Positions 46,829 through 55,962 of a stretch of DNA of 64,000 nucleotides are shown piece after piece. Source of the DNA: Falsirhodobacter flavus (lineage in GTDB: Bacteria > Pseudomonadota > Alphaproteobacteria > Rhodobacterales > Rhodobacteraceae); NCBI GenBank assembly GCA_029846755.1, contig JARWBI010000001.1, positions 496,001 to 560,000 of the forward strand. The letters run 5' to 3'. Below the pieces are notes generated by a model that had not been told where the DNA came from, did not search any database, and worked only from the letters and a program-made list of their open reading frames with translations. Numbering within the stretch: position 1 is the stretch's first letter; every line of letters begins with the position of its first letter. The position numbers were made by a program, and so were the translations under genes.

Positions 46829-47653
46829 ATGAAATCCTATCGCCAGACCATCGCCGAAAACGCCCTCGGGGCCGCCGTCATCGCCCATCGCGGGGCATGG
46901 CACGCGGCACCGGAAAACAGCCTGCCCGCCATCGCGGATGCCATCGCCATCGGCGCGACCGTGGCCGAGGTGGACGTGCGCCGCACCGCCGACGGGCATC
47001 TGGTGCTGATGCATGACAAGACGACCCTGCGGATGACCGGCGTCGCCCTGACCCCCGAGGATGTGACGCTGGCCGACCTGCGCGAGCTGCGTTTGTTCGA
47101 CCGGGACGGCGACGCTGCGCGCGCGACCGATCACCGCATCCCCACGCTGACCGAGGCGCTGCGTCTGGCAAAGGGCCGCATCGCGCTGGACCTCGACCTG
47201 AAAGACCGCGCCATCGCGTCCGATGTCATCGCCTGCGTGAAGGCCGAAGGGGCCGAGGAATTCGTGGACCTGAAGTTCACCGCCGAGACGGTGGCCGAGA
47301 CCGCCGCGCTGGCGAAGATGCAGGCCGAAAGCGGCATCGCGATCATGGCGATGGCGACTTTCGGGACCGCGCCGGTCGAGGCGCTTCTGGCCCATCCGCC
47401 CTTCATGGTGGAAAGCAAATACGAAAGCCTCGATCACCTGCGGGCGGCGGCAAATCGCCTGCGCGCGGCGGGAATCGCGGTCTGGGTCAATACCTTGGAT
47501 GTTTCATTTTCCTGCGGGATGAACGATACAGCGGCACGGCGCAATCCGGATGCGGTCTGGGGCGCGCTGCTGGCGGCGGGGGTGAACGCGATCCAGACCG
47601 ACGAGCCGGCTTTGCTGATCGAATGGCTGACCGCCAGAAAGGCCGCCGCATGA
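46829..47653 (+). CDS. Glycerophosphodiester phosphodiesterase (GDPD), copy 2 (UgpQ-like)
   Basis: A 274-residue cytoplasmic GDPD with AHRGAWHAAPENSLPAI near residues 18-34, EVDVRRTADGHLVLMHD near 45-61, and DLDLKDR near 115, holding the HR, ExD and H residues of the active site. In ugp operons UgpQ hydrolyses imported glycerophosphodiesters to glycerol-3-phosphate plus an alcohol. It starts one base after ugpC and overlaps the IMPase-family gene through ATGA at its stop. It has the classic PEN motif that copy 1 lacks. Confidence 0.92.
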   Translation: MKSYRQTIAENALGAAVIAHRGAWHAAPENSLPAIADAIAIGATVAEVDVRRTADGHLVLMHDKTTLRMTGVALTPEDVTLADLRELRLFDRDGDAARATDHRIPTLTEALRLAKGRIALDLDLKDRAIASDVIACVKAEGAEEFVDLKFTAETVAETAALAKMQAESGIAIMAMATFGTAPVEALLAHPPFMVESKYESLDHLRAAANRLRAAGIAVWVNTLDVSFSCGMNDTAARRNPDAVWGALLAAGVNAIQTDEPALLIEWLTARKAAA

Positions 47654-48450
47654 AGCTTTCCGACCTGTCGCCCGTCGAAGCGCTGATGCGCGAGGTCGGC
47701 TGGCGCATCGTGCTGCCGCGTTTCGGCACGCTGGCGGCGTCCGAGATCCGCGCCAAGACCGCGATCGACGATCTGGTGACGGTGGCCGATCTGGAGGCCG
47801 AGGTCGCGCTGGCCGAGGGGCTGCGCCGCCTGTTCCCCGGCTGCGCCGTCATCGGCGAGGAAAGCGCGACGCCGGATTTCGATTATGACGCACCGGACCT
47901 GCTGTTCGTGATCGACCCTGTGGACGGCACATGGCCCTTCGCGCATGGCCTTCCAGTCTTCGGCATGATGATCGCGGTGCTGTCGCATGGGCGGACGGTG
48001 GGCGGGCTGATCCATTATCCCGTCACGCGCGACACGCTGGTCGTGGCGGCGGGCGAGGGGGTGCATCATCTGCGCGCCGATGGCGTCGCCACCCGCCTGC
48101 CGATGCTGTCGCAAGAGGCGCGGATGGTCACGGGGCTGATCCCGCTGTCGCTGTTCAAAGCCGCGGGGCGGCTGGAACTGGTCGCGGCGTTCGGCGATCT
48201 GCCGCGGATCGTGACGATCCAGTGTTCCGCGCATGAATACCGGATGCTGGCCGAGGATCAGGCGGATTTCTGCGTCTCGACCGGGCTGAAGCCTTGGGAC
48301 CACCATACGGGGCAGTTGATATTGGCGGAACTTGGGGGCTATGCCGCCACGGTGGACGGGCGGCAATGGCCGAACGTGACGGGCGCGGACCGGCTGATTT
48401 CGGCCCGCAACCGTGCGACCTGGGAAAAGGCGGCTGCCGCCCTTACATGA
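47650..48450 (+). CDS. Inositol monophosphatase family protein in the ugp operon
   Basis: A 266-residue Mg-dependent phosphatase fold: GEESATPDFDY near residue 75, DPVDGTWPFAHG near 97 (motif 2 with the DxxDGT metal ligands) and PWDHHTGQLILAELGG near 218 are intact. The substrate is a sugar- or polyol-phosphate. The operon context with an importer and a GDPD suggests inositol phosphate or a related diester head group. It overlaps the GDPD stop, and its 3' end overlaps the convergent SufT-like gene by 8 bases. Confidence 0.85.
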   Translation: MKLSDLSPVEALMREVGWRIVLPRFGTLAASEIRAKTAIDDLVTVADLEAEVALAEGLRRLFPGCAVIGEESATPDFDYDAPDLLFVIDPVDGTWPFAHGLPVFGMMIAVLSHGRTVGGLIHYPVTRDTLVVAAGEGVHHLRADGVATRLPMLSQEARMVTGLIPLSLFKAAGRLELVAAFGDLPRIVTIQCSAHEYRMLAEDQADFCVSTGLKPWDHHTGQLILAELGGYAATVDGRQWPNVTGADRLISARNRATWEKAAAALT

Positions 48451-48802
48451 ACCCCAGTTCCAGACGCGCTTCGTCGGACATCATCTCCATCCCCCAGGGC
48501 GGATCGAAGGTCATGCCGACGTTGACGTGTTTGACGCCCGGAAGCGGCTCCACCGCCTCGGCCACCCAGCCCGGCATTTCCCCGGCGACGGGGCAGCCGG
48601 GGGCGGTCAGGGTCATCAGAATTTCGACCTCGGATTCGTCGTTGATGGTGATGGTATAGACGAGGCCCAGATCGTAGATGTTCACCGGGATTTCCGGGTC
48701 ATAGACGGTGCGGCAAGCATCGACCACGCTTTCATAAAGCGGATGTTCGGTGCTGGAGGGCTTGATGAGGGGCTCGCCCTCGACCTGGGTCGTATCGTCC
48801 AT
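48443..48802 (-). CDS. SufT-like / MIP18-family (DUF59) protein
   Basis: A 119-residue protein with VYDPEIPVNIYDLGLVYTI near residue 35, the TLTAPGCPVAGEMP loop with the conserved Cys near 70, and VGMTFDPPWGMEMMSDEAR near 97. This is the SUF-system-type DUF59 protein implicated in Fe-S cluster maturation. It is the last gene of a minus-strand run headed by purC/tadA. I use the ATG at 48802; upstream open frame overlaps dtd. Confidence 0.9.
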   Translation of the reverse strand: MDDTTQVEGEPLIKPSSTEHPLYESVVDACRTVYDPEIPVNIYDLGLVYTITINDESEVEILMTLTAPGCPVAGEMPGWVAEAVEPLPGVKHVNVGMTFDPPWGMEMMSDEARLELGFM

Positions 48803-48845
48803 CTGGATCACCTTTGCTTGCGGGCGCAATATAGGTATCCGCGCC

Positions 48846-49280
48846 TCAGGCCTCAACCCAGATCGTCACCGGGCCGTCATTCACCAGCGCTACCTTCATG
48901 TCCGCGCCGAAGCGGCCCGTCGCGACGGTGAAATCGCGGGCCATCAGGGCGGCGAAATGTTCATACAGTCGGCGGCCATCCTCGGGCGGGGCGGCCTGCG
49001 AAAAGCCCGGTCTGTTCCCGCGCGAGATGTCGGCGGCCAGCGTGAACTGGCTGACCACCAGCGCCGCGCCGCCGGTATCCTTCAGCGACAGGTTCATCTT
49101 GGCAGCGTCGTCCTTGAAGATGCGCAGCTTGCCGATCCGCGCCGCCAGCGCCTCGGCATTGGCTTCGGTATCGCCCTGCATCGCGCAGACGAGGATCAGC
49201 AGGCCCGCGCCGATTTCTCCGATCCGCTCGCCGTCCACAGTGACCGAGGCTTCGGAGACGCGCTGGAGCAGTGCCCTCAA
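48846..49280 (-). CDS. dtd: D-aminoacyl-tRNA deacylase
   Basis: A 144-residue enzyme that clears D-amino acids from t[25 protein letters not shown] near residue 78 (the SQFTL motif) and the C-terminal [11 protein letters not shown] (NxGPVT) are diagnostic. The ATG overlaps the stop of the upstream kinase gene (ATGA). Confidence 0.97.
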   Translation of the reverse strand: MRALLQRVSEASVTVDGERIGEIGAGLLILVCAMQGDTEANAEALAARIGKLRIFKDDAAKMNLSLKDTGGAALVVSQFTLAADISRGNRPGFSQAAPPEDGRRLYEHFAALMARDFTVATGRFGADMKVALVNDGPVTIWVEA

Positions 49281-50176
49281 AGCTCATGCTCCCAAGGCGG
49301 GTTGGCCCCGGCGCGGGAGACGGTGACCGCGGCAGCGCGGCCGCCAAGATCCAGCGCGGCATCAAGGATGTCATCCGTCAGCACGGCATCCTTGACCAGC
49401 GCGCCCGCGCGGTGCAGCGCGGCAAGGATGCCGGCGTTGAACGTGTCGCCCGCGCCGACCGTATCGGCCACGGTCACGCGCTGCGACGGCGCAAAACGGT
49501 CCTGCGTCTGCGTGATCGCGTGGGCACCCTCGGCCCCCTTGGTTACGAACACCACCTTCGGCCCGCGCGCCAGCAGCCCGCGCGCCAGCGTCACCGCATC
49601 GCCGGGGCCTTCCAGCCAGTGCAGATCCTCGTCCGACAGTTTCACGATATCGGCCAGCGCCAACATCCGCTCGATCCGCGCGCGATAGGTGTCCGGGTCG
49701 GTGATGAAGCCGGGGCGGATGTTCGGGTCCAGCATGGTCATGCGGGCAGGAGCCTCGCGTGCCATCAGCGCGGCATAGGTTTCGGCAGCCGGTTCGTTGA
49801 CCAGGGAAATCCCGCCGAAGAAAAGCGCCTGCACATCGGCGGGCAGGGCGGGCAGATCGTCCGCAGCCAGCAGCCGCCCGGCGGTATTTTCGTCATAGAA
49901 GGCGTATTGCGCCTGACCGTTCGTCAGCGTCACGAAGGCCAGCGTGGTGGGGCGGTTCGACCGGGCGCAGAAGCCCGTGTCGACGCGGCTTTCCTCCAGC
50001 ACATGGACCAGCTTCGCGCCGAACAGATCGTTCGACAGGCCGGAAAAGAACCCGGCCGGCGCGCCCAGACGGCCCAGCGCGATCGCCGTGTTGAACACCG
50101 CGCCGCCCGCATGGGGCATGAAGCCACCGTCCTTCGGCAGCATGTCGATCAGGGCTTCACCGCAGCAGAGGATCAT
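49277..50176 (-). CDS. PfkB-family carbohydrate kinase (fructokinase-like)
   Basis: A 299-residue ribokinase-type kinase. The [15 protein letters not shown] loop near residue 24, DENTAGRLL near 95 and the C-terminal catalytic [12 protein letters not shown] near 240 (Asp base, GAGD anion hole) are in place. The N-terminal [12 protein letters not shown] and phenylalanine-rich [10 protein letters not shown] suggest a fructokinase-like subgroup, but the sugar is not certain. Starts one base after purC stops and is coupled to dtd. Confidence 0.85.
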   Translation of the reverse strand: MILCCGEALIDMLPKDGGFMPHAGGAVFNTAIALGRLGAPAGFFSGLSNDLFGAKLVHVLEESRVDTGFCARSNRPTTLAFVTLTNGQAQYAFYDENTAGRLLAADDLPALPADVQALFFGGISLVNEPAAETYAALMAREAPARMTMLDPNIRPGFITDPDTYRARIERMLALADIVKLSDEDLHWLEGPGDAVTLARGLLARGPKVVFVTKGAEGAHAITQTQDRFAPSQRVTVADTVGAGDTFNAGILAALHRAGALVKDAVLTDDILDAALDLGGRAAAVTVSRAGANPPWEHEL

Positions 50177-50177
50177 G

Positions 50178-51140
50178 TCAGGCCTCGAAATAAGGGGTCA
50201 GGTTCTTGCGCACACGTTCCAGCGGCGTCCCGCCGGCGGTGTCGGGTATGAACGCCTCGCCGGTGATCGTCTCGAACGCTTCGACATAGGCGGCGGCGGT
50301 GGTTGCGATCATTTCGGCCGGGATCTCGGGGATTTCGTCGGCATAGGGATCGCAGCGGGCGGCAACCCAGGACCGGATCACGTCCTTGTCGAAGCTGGCG
50401 GGACGGGTGCCATCCGCGAAGGCCTGCGCATAGCTGGCGGCGTGCCAGTAGCGCGAGCTGTCGGGGGTATGGATCTCGTCCGCCAGCAGGATAGTGCCAT
50501 TCTCGTCGATCCCGAATTCGTATTTCGTGTCCACGAGGATCAGCCCGCGTTTCGCAGCGATCTGCTGGCCGCGCGCGAAAAGGGCCAGCGCCATTTGCGA
50601 AACCTGATCCCATTGGGTTTGGGTCAGCAGGCCCTGCGCGACGATGGTGGCCTCGTCCAGCGGTTCGTCATGGCCGCCGTCGAAGGCCTTGGAGGTGGGG
50701 GTGATGATCGGCTGCGGCAGCGCCTCGTTGTCCCGCAGACCGTCCGGCAGGGTATGGCCATACATCTGGCGCACGCCCTTGTTATATAGCGTCAGCACCG
50801 AGGTTCCGGTGGTGCCCGCCAGATACCCGCGCACGACGATTTCCACCGGCAGGATGGTCACATGCTTGCCGATGACCACGTTGGCGTCGGGATATTCCAG
50901 CACATGGTTCGGCGCGATGTCGGCGGTCTGTTCGAACCACCATTTCGCCATCTGCGTCAGCACCTGACCCTTCCACGGGATCGCGGTCAGGATGCGGTCG
51001 AAGGCCGAGATGCGGTCGGACGAGATCAGGATGCGCCGCCCGCCCGAGATGTCGTAGCAGTCGCGCACCTTGCCGAAATAGGGGTTCGGCAGTTCGGGAA
51101 TGCGGGCTTCGGGCAGGATGCGGGACAGATCGAGCGGCAT
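50178..51140 (-). CDS. purC: Phosphoribosylaminoimidazolesuccinocarboxamide synthase
   Basis: A 320-residue SAICAR synthetase. GKVRDCYDI near residue 23 (G-loop), [13 protein letters not shown] near 38, [19 protein letters not shown] near 95, and the [13 protein letters not shown] motif near 215 are typical. The ATG at 51140 follows AAAGGAG. It is longer than the about 240-residue E. coli enzyme and belongs to the ~300-residue type also seen in yeast. First or second gene of a run with tadA. Confidence 0.96.
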   Translation of the reverse strand: MPLDLSRILPEARIPELPNPYFGKVRDCYDISGGRRILISSDRISAFDRILTAIPWKGQVLTQMAKWWFEQTADIAPNHVLEYPDANVVIGKHVTILPVEIVVRGYLAGTTGTSVLTLYNKGVRQMYGHTLPDGLRDNEALPQPIITPTSKAFDGGHDEPLDEATIVAQGLLTQTQWDQVSQMALALFARGQQIAAKRGLILVDTKYEFGIDENGTILLADEIHTPDSSRYWHAASYAQAFADGTRPASFDKDVIRSWVAARCDPYADEIPEIPAEMIATTAAAYVEAFETITGEAFIPDTAGGTPLERVRKNLTPYFEA

Positions 51141-51184
51141 TGGCGTCTCCTTTGCCTTTTCGCTAGGGCCGGGCGCGGCGGCTG

Positions 51185-51631
51185 TCAACGGCGGCCCGCG
51201 AAGAAGTCGCGCAGCAGGGCGGCGGCTTCGGTTTCGGCCAGACCATCGTAAACCTCGGGGGTGTGGTGGCATTGGGAATGCGAAAACACCCGCGCCCCAT
51301 GCGCGACGCCGCCCGATTTGGAGTCGGACGCCGCGTAGTAAAGCCGACCGATGCGCGCGGCGGCGATGGCGGCGGCACACATCGGGCAAGGCTCCAGCGT
51401 GACATAGAGATCGTAGCCGCCAAGGCGCTCGGACCCGGCCAGACGGCAGGCTTCGCGGATGACCAGCATTTCGGCATGGGCGGTAGGGTCCGACAGCTCT
51501 CGGGTCCGGTTGCCCGCCTGCGCGATCACGCGGCCATCCCGCACGATCACCGCACCCACCGGCACCTCGCCCCGCAGGGCGGCGGCGCGGGCCTGATCCA
51601 GCGCGATATCCATGTGGCTGCGGAACGTCAT
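51185..51631 (-). CDS. tadA: tRNA-specific adenosine-34 deaminase
   Basis: A 148-residue zinc deaminase that makes inosine at the wobble base of tRNA-Arg. The HAEM motif ([10 protein letters not shown] near residue 54) and PCPMCAAAI near 85 supply the zinc ligands and catalytic Glu. An internal ATG at 51613 is also possible; I use 51631. It is divergent from the pseudouridine synthase gene. Confidence 0.94.
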   Translation of the reverse strand: MTFRSHMDIALDQARAAALRGEVPVGAVIVRDGRVIAQAGNRTRELSDPTAHAEMLVIREACRLAGSERLGGYDLYVTLEPCPMCAAAIAAARIGRLYYAASDSKSGGVAHGARVFSHSQCHHTPEVYDGLAETEAAALLRDFFAGRR

Positions 51632-51724
51632 CGCCCGTTCATGCCCTGCACGGGCGCGAAGGGCAACTTGCTTAAATGCGCCAAGACACATATCAAGCAG
51701 GGCCATTCCCGAAGGACCCGTGCC

Positions 51725-52630
51725 ATGACCGAAAAGAAAGAGGGCGACCGCATCGCCAAGGTGCTGTCCCGCGCCGGTGTCGCCTCGCGCCGCGAGGCGG
51801 AGCGCATGATCGAGGCGGGCGAGGTCACGGTGAATGGCAAGGTCATCGACAGCCCCGCGCTGAACGTCACGGCGGCGGACAGGATCACGGTGAACGGCAA
51901 GCCGCTTGCCCCGCCCGAACCCCCGCGCCTGTGGCTTTATTACAAACCCGATGGGCTTGTGACCTCGGCCAGCGACGAGAAGGGGCGCGAGACGGTCTTC
52001 GACAACCTGCCCGAAGACATGCCGCGCGTGATGTCGGTGGGGCGGCTCGACCTCAACTCCGAAGGGCTTTTGCTGCTGACCAACGATGGCGAGTTGAAGC
52101 GCAAGCTGGAACTTCCCTCGACGGGTTGGCTGCGGAAATACCGCGTGCGAGTGAACGGCAATCCGACCGATCCCGATCTGGAGCCGCTGCGCAAGGGGAT
52201 CACGGTTGAGGGCGAGACCTTCCAGCCGATGGAAGTGAAGCTGGATCGTATCCAAGGCGCGAATGCCTGGCTGACGGTGGGGCTGCGCGAGGGCAAGAAC
52301 CGCGAGATCCGCCGCGCGATGAACGCGATCGATCTGACTGTGAACCGGCTGATCCGCGTCAGCTATGGCCCGTTCCGCCTGAACGAGCTGAAGCCGGGCG
52401 AGGTGTCGGAGGTCAAGGGTCGCGTCTTGCGCGACCAGCTTGGCATGGACCCGATGGAGGGCGACAAGCACCCCGGTGCCAAGGCGCGCGAGGCGAAGGC
52501 CCGCCCGCCCGAAGCCAAACGGCCTGCCCGCAAGGGCCGGGACGCGATGGCGACCGAGGATCCGGCAAAGCGCAGCAACCCGAAATTCGCGCCGCGCCGC
52601 CCCGCCGGTCCCGGCCCCCGCAAGCGTTAG
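51725..52630 (+). CDS. rluB: rRNA pseudouridine synthase (RluB/RsuA family)
   Basis: A 301-residue enzyme that isomerises a uridine of large-subunit rRNA. An N-terminal S4 domain (residues 8-55, RIAKVLSRAGVASRREAERMI), GRLDLNSEGLLLLTNDGEL near 107 with the catalytic Asp, and REGKNREIRRAM near 190 identify the family. The C-terminal tail after 235 is basic and low-complexity (K/R/P/A), typical of alphaproteobacterial members. The 3' end overlaps the flavin-reductase gene by 4 bases. Confidence 0.9.
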   Translation: MTEKKEGDRIAKVLSRAGVASRREAERMIEAGEVTVNGKVIDSPALNVTAADRITVNGKPLAPPEPPRLWLYYKPDGLVTSASDEKGRETVFDNLPEDMPRVMSVGRLDLNSEGLLLLTNDGELKRKLELPSTGWLRKYRVRVNGNPTDPDLEPLRKGITVEGETFQPMEVKLDRIQGANAWLTVGLREGKNREIRRAMNAIDLTVNRLIRVSYGPFRLNELKPGEVSEVKGRVLRDQLGMDPMEGDKHPGAKAREAKARPPEAKRPARKGRDAMATEDPAKRSNPKFAPRRPAGPGPRKR

Positions 52631-53205
52631 CCGGGGCGGACCATCTCGAACACTTCGGACACGGCGGCATAATCGTGATAGCCGAGGCGCGAGAGCGGAG
52701 AGAATTGCGTTACGTCGAACCGGCCGTCCACCACGCAATCGTCGCGCAGGTGGATGCCAACCACTTCGCCCAGCACCAGATGGTTCGCGCCGCCTTTTAG
52801 GTCGATCACCTGCGTCACGCGGCATTCCAGCGCGGCGGGCGCCCCTGCGACGCGGGGGCAGTCGATCGCCTCGCAAGCCGCCTTCTCCAGCCCGGCGTGG
52901 TCGAACTCGTCCGTGCCGCGCGGCAGCGCCGCCGAGGTTTCGTTCATCTGCACCGCCATGTCGATTCCGACGATGTTCACGCAGAACACCCCGGTTTCGC
53001 GGATCGCGGTCAGGCTGTCCTTCACCCCGGTGGACGAGAACATGACCTGCGGCGGGGTATAGGCGATGGCGTTGAAGAAGGAATAGGGCGCAAGATTGTC
53101 GCCCGACGCGCCGCGGGTGGAAATCCAGCCGATGGGCCGGGGCGCAACGATGGCGTTGAACGGGTTGTGCGGCAGGCCGTGGCCATCCTCGGGGCGGTAG
53201 AACAT
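52627..53205 (-). CDS. Flavin reductase-like domain protein
   Basis: A 192-residue FMN-binding split-barrel protein: VAPRPIGWISTRGASGDNLAPYSFFNAIAYTPP in substance near residues 20-50, VNIVG near 78 and HLVLGEVVGIHL near 145. Such proteins bind FMN and may act as NAD(P)H-flavin reductases, but many are unassigned. AAAGGAG precedes the ATG at 53205. Divergent from the GNAT gene. Confidence 0.88.
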   Translation of the reverse strand: MFYRPEDGHGLPHNPFNAIVAPRPIGWISTRGASGDNLAPYSFFNAIAYTPPQVMFSSTGVKDSLTAIRETGVFCVNIVGIDMAVQMNETSAALPRGTDEFDHAGLEKAACEAIDCPRVAGAPAALECRVTQVIDLKGGANHLVLGEVVGIHLRDDCVVDGRFDVTQFSPLSRLGYHDYAAVSEVFEMVRPG

Positions 53206-53276
53206 CGTGGCTCCTTTCTGATTTGCGACTGTCATGCCCGCGTGCTACCCGCGTTTCCAGAAGATTCGGAGGCCGC

Positions 53277-53768
53277 GTGTATCAGCTGGAGCAGGAAAAA
53301 CCGAACGACTGGTGGGACGTGGAGGCTCTTTACGACCTCTGTTTCGCGCCGGGGCGGACGGCGCTTTCCTCGTATCGGCTGCGCGACGGGGTGGCGACGG
53401 TGGCAGCACTTTGTGCCGTGCTGCGCGACGGGGACGGGGTTCTGGCCGCCGCCATCCGCTATTGGCCGGTCGAGGTGGCCGAACATGACGTTCTGCTGCT
53501 TGGCCCCGTCGCGGTCCATCCGACCCGTCAGGGCGAGGGGCTTGGCGCGCTCTTGATTACCGAGACGCTGGCCGAGGCTGCGCGGCTGGAATGGGACCGC
53601 GTGATGCTGGTGGGCGATGCGCCCTATTACCGCCGTTTCGGGTTCCGCAAGCTGGAAGACGTCGTCATGCCGCCGCCGACCAACCCCGACCGGGTGCTGG
53701 GCGTGTCGCTGGTGGCGGGGGCGTGGAACGGCGTGAGCGGACATGTGACGAAGGCGCGCGGGGTCTGA
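53277..53768 (+). CDS. GNAT family N-acetyltransferase
   Basis: A 163-residue single GNAT domain: LLLGPVAVHPTRQGEGLGALLI near residues 72-92 is motif A with the acetyl-CoA-binding QGEGLG, and VGDAPYYRRFGFRKLE near 116 is motif B. The substrate is unknown. The start is GTG at 53277 with GGAGG 4 bases upstream; an ATG at 53223 would overlap the divergent promoter region. Confidence 0.88.
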   Translation: MYQLEQEKPNDWWDVEALYDLCFAPGRTALSSYRLRDGVATVAALCAVLRDGDGVLAAAIRYWPVEVAEHDVLLLGPVAVHPTRQGEGLGALLITETLAEAARLEWDRVMLVGDAPYYRRFGFRKLEDVVMPPPTNPDRVLGVSLVAGAWNGVSGHVTKARGV

Positions 53769-53850
53769 GCGAAAAGCCGCCCGAGGCCTATTGGCAGTAT
53801 GGGAACGCATGGGCTAGTGTGATCCTGTTCAGTGGGTTGCGAGGAATCCG

Positions 53851-53934
53851 ATGTCTGTGAAGTCGTTCAGAACCCTCGCCTTTCTGCTCCTCATGGGGCT
53901 GATGATCTATGTCGCGACCGATGGGGTAAGCTGA
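53851..53934 (+). CDS. 27-residue membrane mini-protein leading the XpaC-TelA operon
   Basis: ATG at 53851 preceded by GAGGA, then 27 codons encoding a short basic start (MSVKSFRT) and one hydrophobic helix (LAFLLLMGLMIYVA), stop TGA at 53932-53934. The stop overlaps the ATG of the next gene (TGATG), so the two would be translationally coupled. It could be a genuine one-helix membrane protein or a leader that couples translation. No family recognised. Confidence 0.55.
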   Translation: MSVKSFRTLAFLLLMGLMIYVATDGVS

Positions 53935-54791
53935 TGGCGCGGCGCGTTACGGGCAAGTTCAGCCCCGGCGGTCCCGGGGGCGAGCCGCACGCCTGGGATG
54001 GCAGGCGGCGCGAGAAGGGCAGCGCCCGCACCAAGATCATGCTGTTCCCGGCGGTGCTGTTCCTTGTGAACGGCCTGCGGGGGGAGCCTGCGCAGATGAT
54101 CGCCGGGGTCGCCGCCTTCGTTCTGATCCTGTGCGCGTCCTTCCTTACGCGCGAGGGGGTGCGGGCGGAAAACGCCTATGACGCCCGCCGCGTCGCGCGC
54201 CGCCCTGCCTTTCCGCGCAAGATCTTCGGGGCGGTGTTGACCGCGCTGGGCGTCGGCGCGGGCGCGATGATGCGGGGCGAGGGGCCGGTATTTCCAGTGC
54301 TGTTCGGGCTGATGGCGGGGGCACTGCATCTGGCGGCCTTCGGCCTTGATCCGCTGAAGGACAAGGGGATCGAAGACGATTTCCAGTCGGACCGCGTCGC
54401 CCGCGCCGTGGATGAGGGCGAGAAGCATCTGGCCGCGATGCGCGAGGCGATCCTGCCCCTGCGCGACCGCGACCTGACCGAGCGGGTGGACCGTTTCGCC
54501 GCCGCCGCCCGCGCCCTTTTCCGGCAGGTCGAGGAAGACCCGGGCGATCTGACCGCCGCGCGCAAATACATGGGCGTCTATCTGATGGGCGCGCGCGATG
54601 CGACGGTGAAGTTCGCCGGCGTTCGCGACCCTGCCGCCCGTGCGGATTACGTCGCCCTGCTGGACGATCTGGAGACGAGCTTTGCCGGACGCAGCAAGGC
54701 GCTGCTGTCCAATGACCGAACCGCCCTCGATGTGGAAATTGCCGTCCTGCGCGAAAGACTGTCGCGCGATGCGCCCCTGACCGAAAGGTAG
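53934..54791 (+). CDS. XpaC-like (5-bromo-4-chloroindolyl phosphate hydrolysis) membrane protein
   Basis: A 285-residue protein with a basic N-terminal segment (residues 1-32) followed by about four membrane helices (about 35-50, 56-74, 88-104, 112-132) and a long charged cytoplasmic helical domain (about 135-285, with ARAVDEGEKHLAAMREAIL). This fits the XpaC family, named for a Bacillus phenotype and of unknown molecular function. It is directly followed by telA; xpaC-telA pairs are known in Firmicutes and proteobacteria. Confidence 0.82.
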   Translation: MARRVTGKFSPGGPGGEPHAWDGRRREKGSARTKIMLFPAVLFLVNGLRGEPAQMIAGVAAFVLILCASFLTREGVRAENAYDARRVARRPAFPRKIFGAVLTALGVGAGAMMRGEGPVFPVLFGLMAGALHLAAFGLDPLKDKGIEDDFQSDRVARAVDEGEKHLAAMREAILPLRDRDLTERVDRFAAAARALFRQVEEDPGDLTAARKYMGVYLMGARDATVKFAGVRDPAARADYVALLDDLETSFAGRSKALLSNDRTALDVEIAVLRERLSRDAPLTER

Positions 54792-54794
54792 ATC

Positions 54795-55961
54795 ATGATC
54801 CCGACCGTCGCGAAAGAAGCCGCAAAGACATCGGAAGAAATCGCCGCCCTTCCGGGCAACGCGCTTCCCGCCCCGCCCGAGGAGGCGCTGCCGCTGGAAA
54901 ACGTGCCCCCCGCGCAGGCCGAGGCGATCCGCACGCGCATGGCGCAGATCGACATGACCAATACGCAGTCGATCATCGCCTTCGGGTCGACCGCGCAGGC
55001 CGAATTGCAGCAGATCAGCCAGGCGATGCTGGCGGATGTGAAGAACAAGGAAGTCGGCCCGGCGGGCGACAGCCTGCGCCAGATGGTCACGACCATCCGC
55101 GGCTTTTCGGTGTCGGAGTTGGACGTGCGGCGCAAGAAAAGCTGGTGGGAACGCCTGACCGGCAAGGCCGCGCCCTTCGCCAATTTCGTCGCACGATACG
55201 AGCGGGTGCAGGACCAGATCGACAAGATCACCGAGACGCTTCTGGGCCACGAGCACAAGCTGTTGAAGGATGTCAAAAGCCTGGACATTCTTTATGACCG
55301 CACACTCGATTTCTATAACGAACTGGCGCTTTACATCGCGGCGGGCGAGGCGAAGCTGCTGGAGTTGGACCAGACACTGATCCCGGCCAAGGAAGCGGAA
55401 CTGGCTGGCACGCCCGAGGCCGATCAGGTCATGGGCGCGCAATCCCTGCGCGATCTGCGCGCCGCGCGCGACGATCTGGAACGCCGGGTGCACGATCTGA
55501 AGCTGACGCGGCAGGTCACGATGCAGTCGCTTCCCTCGATCCGGCTGGTGCAGGAGAACGACAAGTCTCTGGTGACAAAGATCAACTCGACGCTGGTGAA
55601 CACCGTCCCGCTGTGGGAGACGCAGCTGGCGCAGGCGGTCACGATCCAACGCTCGCGCGAGGCGGCGGAATCCATCCGCGCGGCGAACGATCTGACGAAC
55701 GAGCTGCTGACGCGGAATGCCGACAACCTTCAGGAATCGAACCGCGTGGTGCGGACCGAGATGGAGCGCGGCGTCTTCGACGTGGAGGCGATCCGCAAGG
55801 CCAACGCCACCCTGATCGCGACGATCAACGAAAGCCTGCAGATCGCGGACGAAGGTAAGGCCAAGCGTGCCGCCGCCGAGGAGGATTTGAAGAAGATGGA
55901 AGCCGAACTGCGCGACACGCTGGCAGCCGCCCGCGCGCCGCGTCCCGCTCCGGCGGCCTGA
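54795..55961 (+). CDS. TelA-like toxic anion resistance protein
   Basis: A 388-residue, highly helical protein of the TelA family: VPPAQAEAIRTRMAQIDMTN near residue 37, then SLRQMVTTIRGFSVSELDVRRKK near 92, followed by long coiled-coil segments (about 130-380). TelA proteins are linked to tellurite or cell-envelope-antibiotic resistance in some species, with unknown mechanism. It starts 3 bases after the XpaC-like stop. The C-terminus ends in a Pro/Ala tail. Confidence 0.88.
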   Translation: MIPTVAKEAAKTSEEIAALPGNALPAPPEEALPLENVPPAQAEAIRTRMAQIDMTNTQSIIAFGSTAQAELQQISQAMLADVKNKEVGPAGDSLRQMVTTIRGFSVSELDVRRKKSWWERLTGKAAPFANFVARYERVQDQIDKITETLLGHEHKLLKDVKSLDILYDRTLDFYNELALYIAAGEAKLLELDQTLIPAKEAELAGTPEADQVMGAQSLRDLRAARDDLERRVHDLKLTRQVTMQSLPSIRLVQENDKSLVTKINSTLVNTVPLWETQLAQAVTIQRSREAAESIRAANDLTNELLTRNADNLQESNRVVRTEMERGVFDVEAIRKANATLIATINESLQIADEGKAKRAAAEEDLKKMEAELRDTLAAARAPRPAPAA

Positions 55962-55962
55962 C

